From positions 377,001-441,000 of the forward strand of contig CM034126.1 of assembly GCA_019914995.1 (NCBI GenBank): a DNA stretch of 64,000 nt, read 5' to 3'. Position 1 is the stretch's first letter. Each line of letters opens with the position of its first letter. The DNA comes from Acanthochlamys bracteata. Lineage: Eukaryota; Streptophyta; Magnoliopsida; Pandanales; Velloziaceae. Shown here piece after piece: positions 13,003 through 23,245 of the stretch. Position numbers and translations under genes: made by a program. The notes under the pieces were generated by a model. That model did not search any database, was not told where the DNA came from, and saw only the letters and a list, made by a program, of their open reading frames with translations.

Positions 13003-15350
13003 ATGGCTCAAGATTCCACTGGTACTTTTTTAAGGCATTAAATTAACGAAATTTTTCTCTATTCATTATTGAGCTTTAAATTTTGTTTTTTTTTTACTTT
13101 TCAGGTTTCGATGTTGGTTCTTCTTCTCTTCTAACTCCAAACGTAATATTTAACAATGTCAAGTCACCGTATTTAGGGATGACATTTACAAGCCTCGAAG
13201 TTGCGAAACAGTTTTACATAGATTATGGAAAAGCAAAAGGATTTAGCGCCATTACTCGAACAACGAAAAAAACAACCGCACATTCCGATGAAGTGAGCAT
13301 TTGTCAAATGACATGCAATCGTTATGGGAATCATAGAGTCAATCGATCACAAAAGACAGACGAGGGATTCGAAAAAGAAATAAAGATAAAGAGAAACCGA
13401 AGTATAGTAAAATGCAGGTGTCCTGCAACAATGAGAATAAAAAAACAACGTAGTGGTTTGTGGGAAGTGGTGAGTTATGAAGGTAATCATAATATGATCT
13501 AGTTAGTCCAGCAAAAAAAATGTGCATGGCTGTTCGTAGAAATATGCCTGCTGTAGCTAAGCGTTTGGTTGATTCATTTCGAGACGAAGGCTTATCTGTG
13601 GGTAAGATTTCAAATATACTTGGTAGACCGCATATTAGTTTTGATAATAGAGATTGTTGGAATCATTTGTGTTGTTCGAAGGAGTATAACAAATCTATCC
13701 GTGGCAATGCTACAACAGTGCTGGATTTCTTTCAGAAGAAGAGTATAGAGGAACCGAATTTTTTTTATGCAATACAAATGGACAACGAAGTAAGGACAAT
13801 AAATTTTTTTTGGTTAGATGGTCAATCACGTACTCAATATCAGTACTTTGGTGATGTGATATTCTTTGGCACCACCTACCGTAAGAACGTATATGACATG
13901 TCATTTGCACCATTCACTGGAGTTAATCATCATATGCAGTCTATCCAGTTTGACTGTGCACTACTTCTGGATGAGACAGAAGAATCTTTTCGGTGGTTTT
14001 TTGAGACATAGCTTGCAGCAATGAGCGGGCGTGCTCCATCTTCGATTATCACAGATCAAGATAGAGCAATGACTGTAGCTGTTACAAAGGTATTCCCAAA
14101 CACTCGACATAGATTTTGTTTGTGGCATATTCTCAAGAAATTTGGAGAAAAACTTTTCTAAGTTTATTTTAAGAGTTCAAAATTCAAAAAAGACATCAAA
14201 CAGTGTATTCGAGAAAGTTATATTATTACCAGTTTTGAGTCGAGATGGGAGGAATTGATGACTACATATGAGTTGCAGGAGAACGAGTGGCTTAAAGGAT
14301 TATATGAGATTCGAAAAAAATTAGCACCAGTTTATCACTTGGATACATTTTATGCAGGCATTAACACTACCGGACGCTCCGAAAGCATGAATGCTAGTTA
14401 CAAGAATTTTTTTCAGCCATCAACTCTTCGAGAGTTTATATTGAAGAATGACAAGTGTTTAAATAGAATGGTTGAAAAGGAAAAAAAAGAGGATTACATA
14501 AGTGAACACTCGTCAAGTATTGTTGATAGTAACGCCTTTGTTTTGAAAAGTGCAGCAGAAATATATATAAGAAATATATACGACAGGTTCAGAAAAGAAT
14601 ATGAGAAAGCTCAAACCGAGTATATATTAGATGATGATGAAAAGGGTAGTGACGGCTACACCACTTATATTTACAAATCCGAGTGAAAAATGATCAGCGT
14701 CAGTGAAAAATGAAGTTCAATCCAGCCACAAAGGAAGATAACTGTGTATGTAAACTGTTTGAGTTTATGAGTATTCTTTGTGGACATTTTATAAAGATTT
14801 TTCAAAGTCGTGATATAGTGATACCAGATTACTTCATTCTGAAAAGATAGATGAAAAGAGCCAACAAATATAGAGTTGAGTATGACAGTGGACCAATAAG
14901 TAGACATGAGAATTCTGAACTATTGAGAACTTCCCAACTTCATATGGTTTTCAATGAATTGGTTTATAAAGCTGCTGAAACCGATAAGGGTTATCAGATA
15001 TTATTGCAAGCCTTACAAGAAACATCACATCGTCTCAAGGAAGTAAGGAAGAATGATTGTCAAAATAAAACTTCAGTTGTCGATTCATGTACTATCAATA
15101 AGAATTTACAAGCACGAGTTGATGCCCCTCAAGTTTTACTTTTGAATCCACAGACAAAGGGAAGAAAAAAAAAAGAAAATCTTTCTCAGTGCATTAGTAG
15201 AATAAAATGAGGCTTGGAGAAAACAATTACAAAAGCCAAAGCAAAGACATGCAGGAGATGTGCTTTCTGTAACAAGTACGGTGTTAAACATGACAAACGA
15301 AATTGTCCTGAAAATCCAAATAAAAAGAAAAAAAGTAAATGTAATTACTT
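13003..15350 (+). pseudogene. FAR1/FHY3-related MULE transposase (broken)
   Basis: The gene probably starts MAQDST at 13003, with a short first exon (13003-13021), an intron, and exon 2 from 13105 in frame. The domain order is intact: FAR1 zinc-binding N-terminus (EVAKQFYIDYGKAKGFSA, then CPATMRIKKQ), MULE transposase core (13520-14430; FGDVIFFGTTY, ITDQDRAM, RSESMN), SWIM zinc finger (about 14740-14800; CVC, then CGH) and a zinc-knuckle-like C-x2-C-x6-H-x4-C near 15248-15304. Lesions: a one-base loss near 13493 gives a stop at 13500; TAG at 14009 stands where the family has Trp; TAA at about 14159; TGA at 14684 followed by a frame change; TAG at 14848; TGA at 15208. The first catalytic Asp of the family's FDTTY motif is Gly here. 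It is therefore dead as a protein. Confidence 0.88.
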
Positions 15351-15736
15351 GTTATAGTTTTGGTTCCTAATATATTTTCATATTATAATTCATTTTGAAA
15401 TTGATATTTGTCGTAATCTTTATACATTGATAGTGGGTGATAAAGATGATGATGAAGACAATGATGAAAATGATGATGAATATCTACATACAAGTGAAGA
15501 TGAAAACAGTGATGATGGAGAGAGAGCTATTAAATTAGAGTAGCTATTACATCTTATATGTACTATCAACTAATTATATACTATTTTTGCAATTTTGGAT
15601 AAGCACTTGAATATATTGTACTCAATCTTCTTTCATTGTATAGTCGTGATCTTTTATGAATTTGAAAGTGCTTGCAAGAAGTAGCAAAGGCTAGAACAAA
15701 AAAATTGTGAAAAAGAATAGGAAAATAAACCATTGG

Positions 15737-16250
15737 AAAAAGAAATAGTAAAAAAGACAAAAAAAAAAGTAACTTTTTTTATTAATAGAAAAAGGGCAGT
15801 GGAAAAAGAAAAAAATGAAAAAAGGATTGAAAAAAAAGGAAAATTTTTTGATTTTTACTGTTCACAGCAAAAATTAACAAAGGAATAGTGAAAGACAACG
15901 AAATAAAGCATTGAAAAAGAAAATAATGAAAAAAATTAATTTTCTCTATTAGCAGTAGGAATTACAAAAATGACAGTAAAAACAGAAAAAAGAAATAGTA
16001 AAAAAAGGATGCAGAAAAAAAAAGTAAAAAATGATTTTCTTTATTAATAGAAAAAGGCAGTTAAAAAAGAAAAAAATGAAAAAAGGATTGAAAAAAAAAA
16101 GAAAAAATATTGATCTTTACTGTTCACAGTAATAATTAACAAAGGAGTAGTGAAAAAATAGCAAAATAAAGCACTAAAAAAGAAAATAATGAAAAAAATT
16201 AATCTTCTCTATTAATAGCAGGAATTAGCAAAATGATAGTGAAAAAAAAG
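15737..16250 (+). repeat. A-rich tandem duplication inside the MULE
   Basis: Two adjacent copies, about 260 bp apart, of an A-rich unit. Each carries TTATTAATAGAAAAAGG, then ATGAAAAAAGGATTGAAAA, then TTTACTGTTCACAG, then GAAAATAATGAAAAAAATTAA. The first TTATTAATAG begins at about 15780 and the second at 16041. It lies between the transposase remnant and the right TIR. Confidence 0.75.
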
Positions 16251-16267
16251 AAACAGTAAAAGAAGGA

Positions 16268-17717
16268 TGCAACAAGAGAAATCCAGCTCTGTACAGTGTG
16301 CAGCAAAAAAAAAATATTGCACTTCCCTTTCTATTTCTGTTTCCAGTTGACAAGATTTGCTGTGTATTCACATTCACAATCACATTCATATTTACAAAAA
16401 AATTCACATTCATATGTATATAGTGTTGAAAATTTTTTCAGCTTTCTGAAATTTTTTTATTATTTCATCGAAGCAAACGACAAGCTTGGATTACAAGTTC
16501 TCATAAGAAGAACTTAAGAATTCAAGGTCAAAGGAAAGATATACATCATAGAATCCTAAACTACTATACTTAAGTTCTTCTCTCCGTCAGGGAACATATG
16601 AGAGATGTTGTCTTCATCTCCTACAGAGATAGTCATGGCTGTGCAATCCGATTGCTGGTGGTATATACCCGGACACAATCCAGCTCTTGGTGATGTCTCT
16701 TGCTGCATTCCCAGCAAGCTGTAGTGCCACAAAAAAAATAATAATAATAAAGCACATCAAAAAAATAAAACCAATGTACATCTGTGGTATCGATAAAATT
16801 GCTGAAATGCACGACAACTATCGAAACCAAATTCACACACCATTCATTCATAAATTAAACACCATGCCAGAGAGCTCATCATCATAATCATTAGTTCGAA
16901 AGAGTGAAAGGTGCTGAAATGCACACATCATTCACATTCCAACACACCACAACAGCAAGCTTGAAGTTAAAATTTAATTAACGATTCACATTCAAATATT
17001 CAAATCTTTATAAAAGAAATACACAAATGCTAATAAAACAGAAAAAAAATCGCATCAGTTGACATTCTTTGAATCGAAAACAATCCACCCATCATACAAA
17101 TCTCACATTTATTCCATTGAAAAAATAATTCAATCACAACAAATCGAACCCTTATCCAATCCGACAAAACAGAAACACAAAAATTTTAAAAAAATTAAAC
17201 AAACATCTCGGTGAGATCTCACCCGAATCCATAGAACAACAAAAAAATATAAATAAAGAGAACAGAAATTAGACAAAACAAAACAGAGAAAGAATGAGAA
17301 GGAGAGCGGGAGGAATATTACGAGTAGCGGCGTCATTGAGCACCGGCGTCTCCGTGGGAACCGACAGAGCTATGCTGGTGGGAGGAAAAAAGAGAAAAAA
17401 AAAAGAAGACACCATTGAGCACCGGCGTCCCCGCCGCGAACGAAGGGAGCAGCGGCGGGCTGCTCAGATCGCGACTGGGAGACACGGCGTAGTGGCTCGA
17501 AGAAGAGACGAAGATGAATTTTTTTTTTGACGCAGATCGAATCAACGAGCATAAGAGACCCGATAAGCTAAGCATGTGAAATGACTATTCTGCTCTTATA
17601 TGTTTGTGCCCAGCGCGTTTTAGCAATTTCTTTGTGACCGTCGGATCAAGCGATCCGACAGTCTAGAATCAATGTGCATAATGTGCACTTAAGAACAATG
17701 TACACATATCTATACCC
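16268..17717 (-). repeat. Right terminal inverted repeat of the MULE
   Basis: Inverse counterpart of 11220-12659. Scattered substitutions and indels separate the two arms. The GC-rich segment at about 17300-17520 and the H2A-like fragment are both retained. Confidence 0.9.
16650..16727 (-). pseudogene. Captured histone H2A exon fragment in right TIR
   Basis: Minus-strand counterpart of 12201-12278, again encoding LALQLAGNAARDITKSWIV. The distal end differs from the left copy (ATACCACCAGCAATC against ATACTACTAGCAATC), so the arms have diverged since they were last homogenised. Confidence 0.65.
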
Positions 17718-17726
17718 AATAACTAT
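17718..17726. repeat. Target-site duplication, right copy
   Basis: AATAACTAT, matching AATAAATAT at 11211-11219 in 8 of 9 positions. Confidence 0.8.
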
Positions 17727-20510
17727 TAATGGTATAACTTTGCAAAATATTTCCTTTTTGGGAGATTCTAAAGAATAATGGTTAGACAAGTAAGAAAAGG
17801 TATCAAAGAAAGCAGTTTCCGCACCTAGATAGCTTGCAGAACGTTGAGATTCCAAAATTTTAAGAATTATTTCAATTACATAAAATTATTTATTTTGTAT
17901 ATTTAGATATTTCATTTTATTTTAAAAAATTATATAATTTACTTTTTTTGTAATTTAATTTTTAAGAAAGATGTTCGGAAGAACTTATAAAATTTTTCAT
18001 TTTAATTTTTTATTTCATTTTTTTAATAAATTAAAATATATATTATTTTAGATTTTTTAATAAGTAATACTAATATTTTTTGAAAAGGTGAACAGAGACT
18101 TATTACATTGATTAAAAATTTGTTTCTGTAGTTCAATTGGGGGGGCTGTAGAAATGAAGATGCAACCATGTGCGAGTTGCGTGAGAATATTCGTTACCTT
18201 GAGGCACGTTAGCAGCATGGTGGGGTCCAATTTTTGTGAGACACGTATCGTGAAGGCGGTGATGCGACGCCGCAATTATCGCCGGGGACAAGAAAAGAGA
18301 ATATTCCTTTGGCCCTTCTTTCTGTCATACATGAAACAGCTAGTAGGTATTGTTTATAGAATAGGTTTTTAAAAATATGTTTAAATAAGTTTTATGTTTT
18401 TTATTTTATTAATAATAATAAAATATAATTGAATAATATTATATTTTTTAAAATATACAAAATTTTATAAAAGAATATAAAAATTAAAAATATAAAGTTA
18501 AAATAACAAATAAAAATTAGTTGAAAAATAAAAAGCGTGTTTTAAATGAACGTAACTGATTTTTATAAAATTATATTTCATAACAATTGGATTTTAGTGA
18601 GAAATAAAGTTCGATAAAATAAGAGATTTCGGAGAGACATTTGAAACAAACAAAATAAAAATTGAAATTAAATTTGATAGAAGTGAAATTCGTTATGAAA
18701 GTAAAAATTGAGTTTGGAATGACAATTGAAACGGGTAACCAAATTTGAAAGAAAGAAGTAGAGTCCGGTGTATTTAAAATAAGCCCAAAGCTAAATTGTT
18801 CTCATATTAGATTGATGCCTAAATAACAAAAAGGTAGTTCATAATCAACAAACCTGGATAAGAAAATATGCTCAAATAACAAAAAACTAGTTCATAATGA
18901 ACAAACCTGGATAAGAAAAGATCTATATATGATACAGCTTCAAAAGATAGATAATTCTTAGTTGTCAAGGTTCTCAAAACAGCTGCAACCAAGGTGCTAA
19001 ACTAGTAATACAACCATTATCACCAGTGTTTTAACAATGCACTTCCTTGTCCTTATATCTCAGGGATAGATAAACGCTATGTTTAGGAGTACTTAAATAA
19101 AAAAAATTCTCATATTTAATAAAGTTTATTTTACAATAAAAATAATACAAATAAAAATGATAAAACATATAATTTTAAAACATATAATTTATTAAAAAAT
19201 AAAAAATACACCATAAATAAGTGTTGCAAAAATACCCCACAAATCATCTCCAGCACTGCTCAGCAGTTGTTTCTCATTTGTTAACAAATGCCAAAGAATG
19301 AGCGGTTCATTCATCTCAAGAGTCCTAACGAGCCTTTCTTTATTCTTTATGAAACCCAGAAGAATATAACCCTCGTTCCCTAGAATCCAAATGTGCTTAT
19401 TAATTAAAATCAGGTGAAACCTCAAAAGCTTGACGTTGGGCTTCTAACTACAAGCTCTCTATTACCAGTAATCTCAAACTGTTACCAGTGTCCAAACCAC
19501 TGACTTCCTTCTCGTCCTCGAGTTCTGGTACATTATCTCTGTTCTTCTTCCTCCTTCACTTAAGCAGCTTCTGAACTTCATTATTACTTCAATATCTTCA
19601 CCTCAAGAGGCTACCCGCCCAGTTCCTCACAACCAATAGTCTCACTTCTTCTTCATTAAGAGCATTGATTCTCCACTCACTTCATCGTATATATATATAG
19701 TTCTTTGCAGCATTCAACAAGAAGAACACATTGACTAAACAAGAAGTAAACATCGATTCAGTTTTCCAACCATGGCAGTGAGACGCAAGATTTAACGTGG
19801 TAAAACCCTTAAACAAAGAAAGGAAACATCCAAGGGTCAAGAAGGAAATTCAACCTTTTCTATTAGTAGTTTGCTGTGTACATCCTATCATTCTATCGAT
19901 CAAGAATGTATGAAAGAAAACATTCATAATATCAAGAATGTGGAGCGGCTTTACAAGAGCAGTAGAAGATGTGGAGCGGCTTCATATAGTTAGAGCAATC
20001 CTTTTGCAAGCAATCCGTGGATGAGGAATCCAGTCATCCCAATGATCTTCCAAACCTAGACATCAAACACTTATATGAATCAATATGCTGAGAAGAACTT
20101 TTTAAAAAAAACAGTGTTGCCATTCCAACAGATAATTCTACACTTCTTCTTCCTACTACATACTGTACACATCTATGCTAATCAATTTCACATAGCAGAG
20201 TCCTACAGATTTTGAAAAACAAGTATTACTATTGAGTAAACTACCTATAAGAATCTTGACAGAAGTACAAACAGCTACTCTCCAATCTTCAAAATCTGCA
20301 ACCAAGTACTGTATGTCACATTCAACAACATTATTAGTACAACTATGTTAAGAAACCCAACAGCTTTCTCATAAACACCTTAGAAAAAACTTCATACCAA
20401 AATTAGTTCACAGATTCTGACCGCTTAATCCCTCCAGCAAAGCAGAAGTTCTCATCTAAACGCGATTGATCCTCCGGTCTAAATAGGCTCCAGTCTACAA
20501 CCATAGCTTC
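17727..20510. other. Intergenic region between the MULE and CDC20
   Basis: No supported gene. About 17870-18120 and 18360-18560 are very AT-rich and resemble eroded MITE-like sequence. A more GC-rich island at about 18140-18310 has only a short open frame and no recognisable domain. A tandem duplication occupies 18821-18925 (separate entry). Around 19928-19985 the motif GATGTGGAGCGGCTT occurs twice. The part near 20000-20510 should hold the CDC20 3' untranslated region. Confidence 0.45.
18821..18925. repeat. Two-copy 53-bp tandem duplication
   Basis: AAATAACAAAAAGGTAGTTC starts at 18821 and a near-copy (AAATAACAAAAAACTAGTTC) starts at 18874. Both continue through ACAAACCTGGATAAGAAAA. No function is evident. 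Confidence 0.8.
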
Positions 20511-22476
20511 TCATCTAATGTGACTGATCCTGGAATTTGCAAACGGTTCTATGCTGCTCGCCTTTGCTGCTGGCTTTGGTGCCTCTGGTTGACCAAACAC
20601 ATTCCAAAATCTCAGTGTCTCGTCTCCAGCAGCAGATGCCACAGTGCAACCATCGGGGCTCTGAACAAATCCAATGCAAATTGAGAATAAAAAGGTTAGG
20701 AATCTCAATAGCCCTGAATATAGAAGAGACTATAAACTTCTGAAATCAACCGTGATTTACCTGAGCCATGTAAAGAACACGAGATGTATGGCCAGTGAGC
20801 TCAGCCATCTTGACCATGGAGGGGTACTTCCATAAGGTGAGCTGGTTTTGTGTGAATCCATGGGAGCTCAGCAGCTCTCTCTCGTTCTTGTTCCATAGCA
20901 AAGCACACACCTGTGAGCCAGTGTCAACTGAGTTGAGGCAGGCACCGGTGTGTGTGTTCCAGAATTTGATGCAGCGGTCATTCCCACCACCACCGGAGGC
21001 TAGTAGGTTGCTCTGGAATGGGCACCATGCAAGAGCCTTAACAGCAGCCATGTGATCTTCAAATCGATGAACCCAAGGATTCTGGTTTGCTGGAGAAGAA
21101 GAGTTTGGGGAAGCAACTGCAATATCCCAGATATGCAGAAGGTTATCATTTCCACCACTGGCTAACTGCTGGCCAGAGCCAGACCACTTAAGGCCACAAA
21201 CCTCCTGCTGGTGCCCAACGTAGGTGTGAACAGCAGGTGATCGAATGCGAACATCATTGTTTACGATCTTGCTGTCCATGCTGCCAGTGGTGAGTAAGTT
21301 GTTGTTCCATGCAAGGGAGCCAACTCGGGACTGGTGCACTCCTCGGAGAGTTCTCATCTGAGAGACATTGTAGACAACGACAAATACATCAGTTATAAAA
21401 ATCTTGTCGCTGGATATTTCATTCATAAACAAATTATAAGCTATTCCCCCTGTCTGTTTGAATTCAATTCAACGAAGCAAACACTTGTACAACTGCTTGA
21501 ATACAATCCAATATCACACAACTACTGTCATATACTACTCTATCAGACAAGAGAAGCAGAGAGAAGATCATAGCACTAACCAGGCGATTCGAAGTTGCAT
21601 CGTACAACTGAACGTCAGAGGAATTCAAGCCTACAGCAAGGTGCCTGCCATCTGGAGCCCAACTGACACTAGTGATTGGACCAACATCTTCTTCCACAGT
21701 CATAAGTTCTGAGGTCGATCCATTCGATGCATCCCACAAGTAAACAGTGTTCCCGAGGGCGATTGATAGAACATTCCTGCTACCCCAGTCAAGAAGATTC
21801 AAGTAGTAATCATCAACGATATCTGGTGCATCCAAAGTCCGCTCTGCAGACTGAAATTTCCATAGCATACATTAGAAAAACATGCCAACTGCATCACAAA
21901 TCTGATCACAAAATATAAGGCTGAAGTAAAACTTCTCACCTGAGGGATGTATCTCCTCTGTTTGGCTGGTTTGGATTGAAGGGAGGAGACATTACCGGCA
22001 TTCAATTCATTGAAGAAAGTATCGACTGTCTCAGGTGGCTTGTTCCTGAAAGCAAGAATACGACTGCGGTTCGGCAACAGTGTGTCAGCTAAGATCTTCC
22101 TGTATGCCTCCTTTGAAGGTGAAGCAGCAGGTGGGTTCTCCTTTTGCTTCCGACCCTCCGTCAAAAGGTAATGAGCGACATCGAAATCCATGGCAGATCT
22201 GTTAGGAATAAACCGGTCACCCTACAACAGATTCGACCCATTAGAATCAAAACACCCAATAGCAACCAACACATGTCATTTCAGATTCAAAATCAAATGA
22301 TTTAATATAAACAAGAAGGTTACATTTTCTTGCCGAGAGCAGCGGATGAAGCGAGAAGAAGAAGCATGGAGCGGAGGCATGTAGGTGCTTGCGGTAACTT
22401 CTTGCAGCGGCCGGCATTGCCTGAACCTTGAGTGACCATTGTCGGAGGAAACTGAAGAAAAACTACCAGGATCCAT
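20511..22476 (-). CDS. CDC20: CDC20/Fizzy, WD40 activator of the anaphase-promoting complex
   Basis: Recruits and activates APC/C for mitotic substrate ubiquitination. Five exons: 22476-22324, 22221-21940, 21850-21581, 21357-20761 and 20660-20511, giving 483 aa. All four introns fall between codons (phase 0). The C-box (DRFIPNRS) begins exon 2, at about residue 53; RKQKENPP offers a KEN motif at about 80. WD40 repeats fill about 150-450: RRYIPQ leads in, [14 protein letters not shown] and [10 protein letters not shown] are typical blades. The protein ends in the C-terminal Ile-Arg (IR) tail that docks APC subunits. This clade is CDC20, not CDH1/CCS52, as shown by [16 protein letters not shown] after the C-box. 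A TATA-like TTATAAATAAA lies at about 22808-22818 on the minus strand, and four MSA elements lie further upstream. Copy number in the genome is unknown. Confidence 0.95.
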
Positions 22477-22852
22477 AAACGTTAGACAACAAAAAGAAAC
22501 AAAAATCCAAAAAGCAAAACAAAAACTCAACAATTTTGAGAAAAATCCCTGCAAAAACAAAAGGTTAATGCTAGTTCTTAATTCCTGCAAGAAAACAGTT
22601 GTTAGAGACGGATTCGAATAGCAAATCAAACTCAAAAAGAAAAATAAGTAGAACTTAGAGATCTGAGCGACTGCAATAGCACGAGATTCTCATCCAAGCT
22701 TTCTTGGAGAAATCTGAGAACGCGATCGGCCGAGAATGAAACCCAGAGAGAGATTGAACTGATCGATTGATTTGTGAATTTGATTTCTAGGGTTTAGAAT
22801 TGGGGGTTTATTTATAAGAGATGTAGGGCTTTACTCGTTCTATTCGGTTATC

Positions 22853-22946
22853 TCCAACGGCTATAAAATGTTCTATCCAACGGCTATTACTTATCCTGAC
22901 GCTTTCAATCCAACGGCCAACAATTATCGAGATTATAACCGTTAGA
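22853..22946 (-). promoter_or_regulatory. Cluster of four mitosis-specific activator (MSA) elements upstream of CDC20
   Basis: TCCAACGGCTA at 22853-22863, TCCAACGGCTA at 22876-22886, TCCAACGGCCA at 22909-22919, and TCTAACGGTTA on the minus strand at 22936-22946. All match the YCYAACGGYYA consensus. MSA elements are bound by three-repeat MYB (MYB3R) factors and confer G2/M-phase transcription, the expected phase for CDC20. They lie 377-470 bp upstream of the start codon. Confidence 0.85.
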
Positions 22947-23245
22947 ACACGTAAAATCCGTCATGGGGTTTACCACTTTTAAGATGAGTTCCTTAGTAAT
23001 CAGTTTTTGCAATTTATGCCTTTCTTAATGTTTTTGCATTATTCGGCCCAGACAGTGGGAACATTTTTTTTTGCCAGAAAAAAAGAAAACGACAATTGGA
23101 TATTTCAATTCACAAACTCCGTTGCTTAGACAAACACAAAATGTAAATGTATCTGATATATAGACATAGGCAAACGAGCTTTAATACACTTGGACCTCGG
23201 TCGAAATCTACTGATGTGCTTCCAGCAAATCTTAGGCGTGCTATT
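22947..23245. other. Spacer between CDC20 promoter and CobW gene
   Basis: About 300 bp without a gene. The right part should contain the 3' untranslated region of the minus-strand CobW-type gene. Nothing else is visible. Confidence 0.4.

Larger units (their letters stand above)
11220..17717 (+). mobile_element. Mutator-like element (MULE) with long TIRs and FAR1-type transposase remnant
   Basis: A complete 6,498-bp insertion. It begins GGGTATAGATATGTGTAC and ends with the inverse. Left TIR 11220-12659 and right TIR 16268-17717 are inverted copies over their whole length of about 1.44 kb, differing by scattered substitutions and small indels. A 9-bp target duplication with one mismatch flanks it. 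The centre (13003 to about 15350) holds a broken FAR1/FHY3-related transposase gene on the plus strand, followed by an A-rich tandem duplication. Each TIR carries a GC-rich outer part and, deeper in, a fragment resembling a histone H2A exon. The transposase reading frame is disrupted and a catalytic Asp is replaced, so this copy cannot move unaided. Confidence 0.9.
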
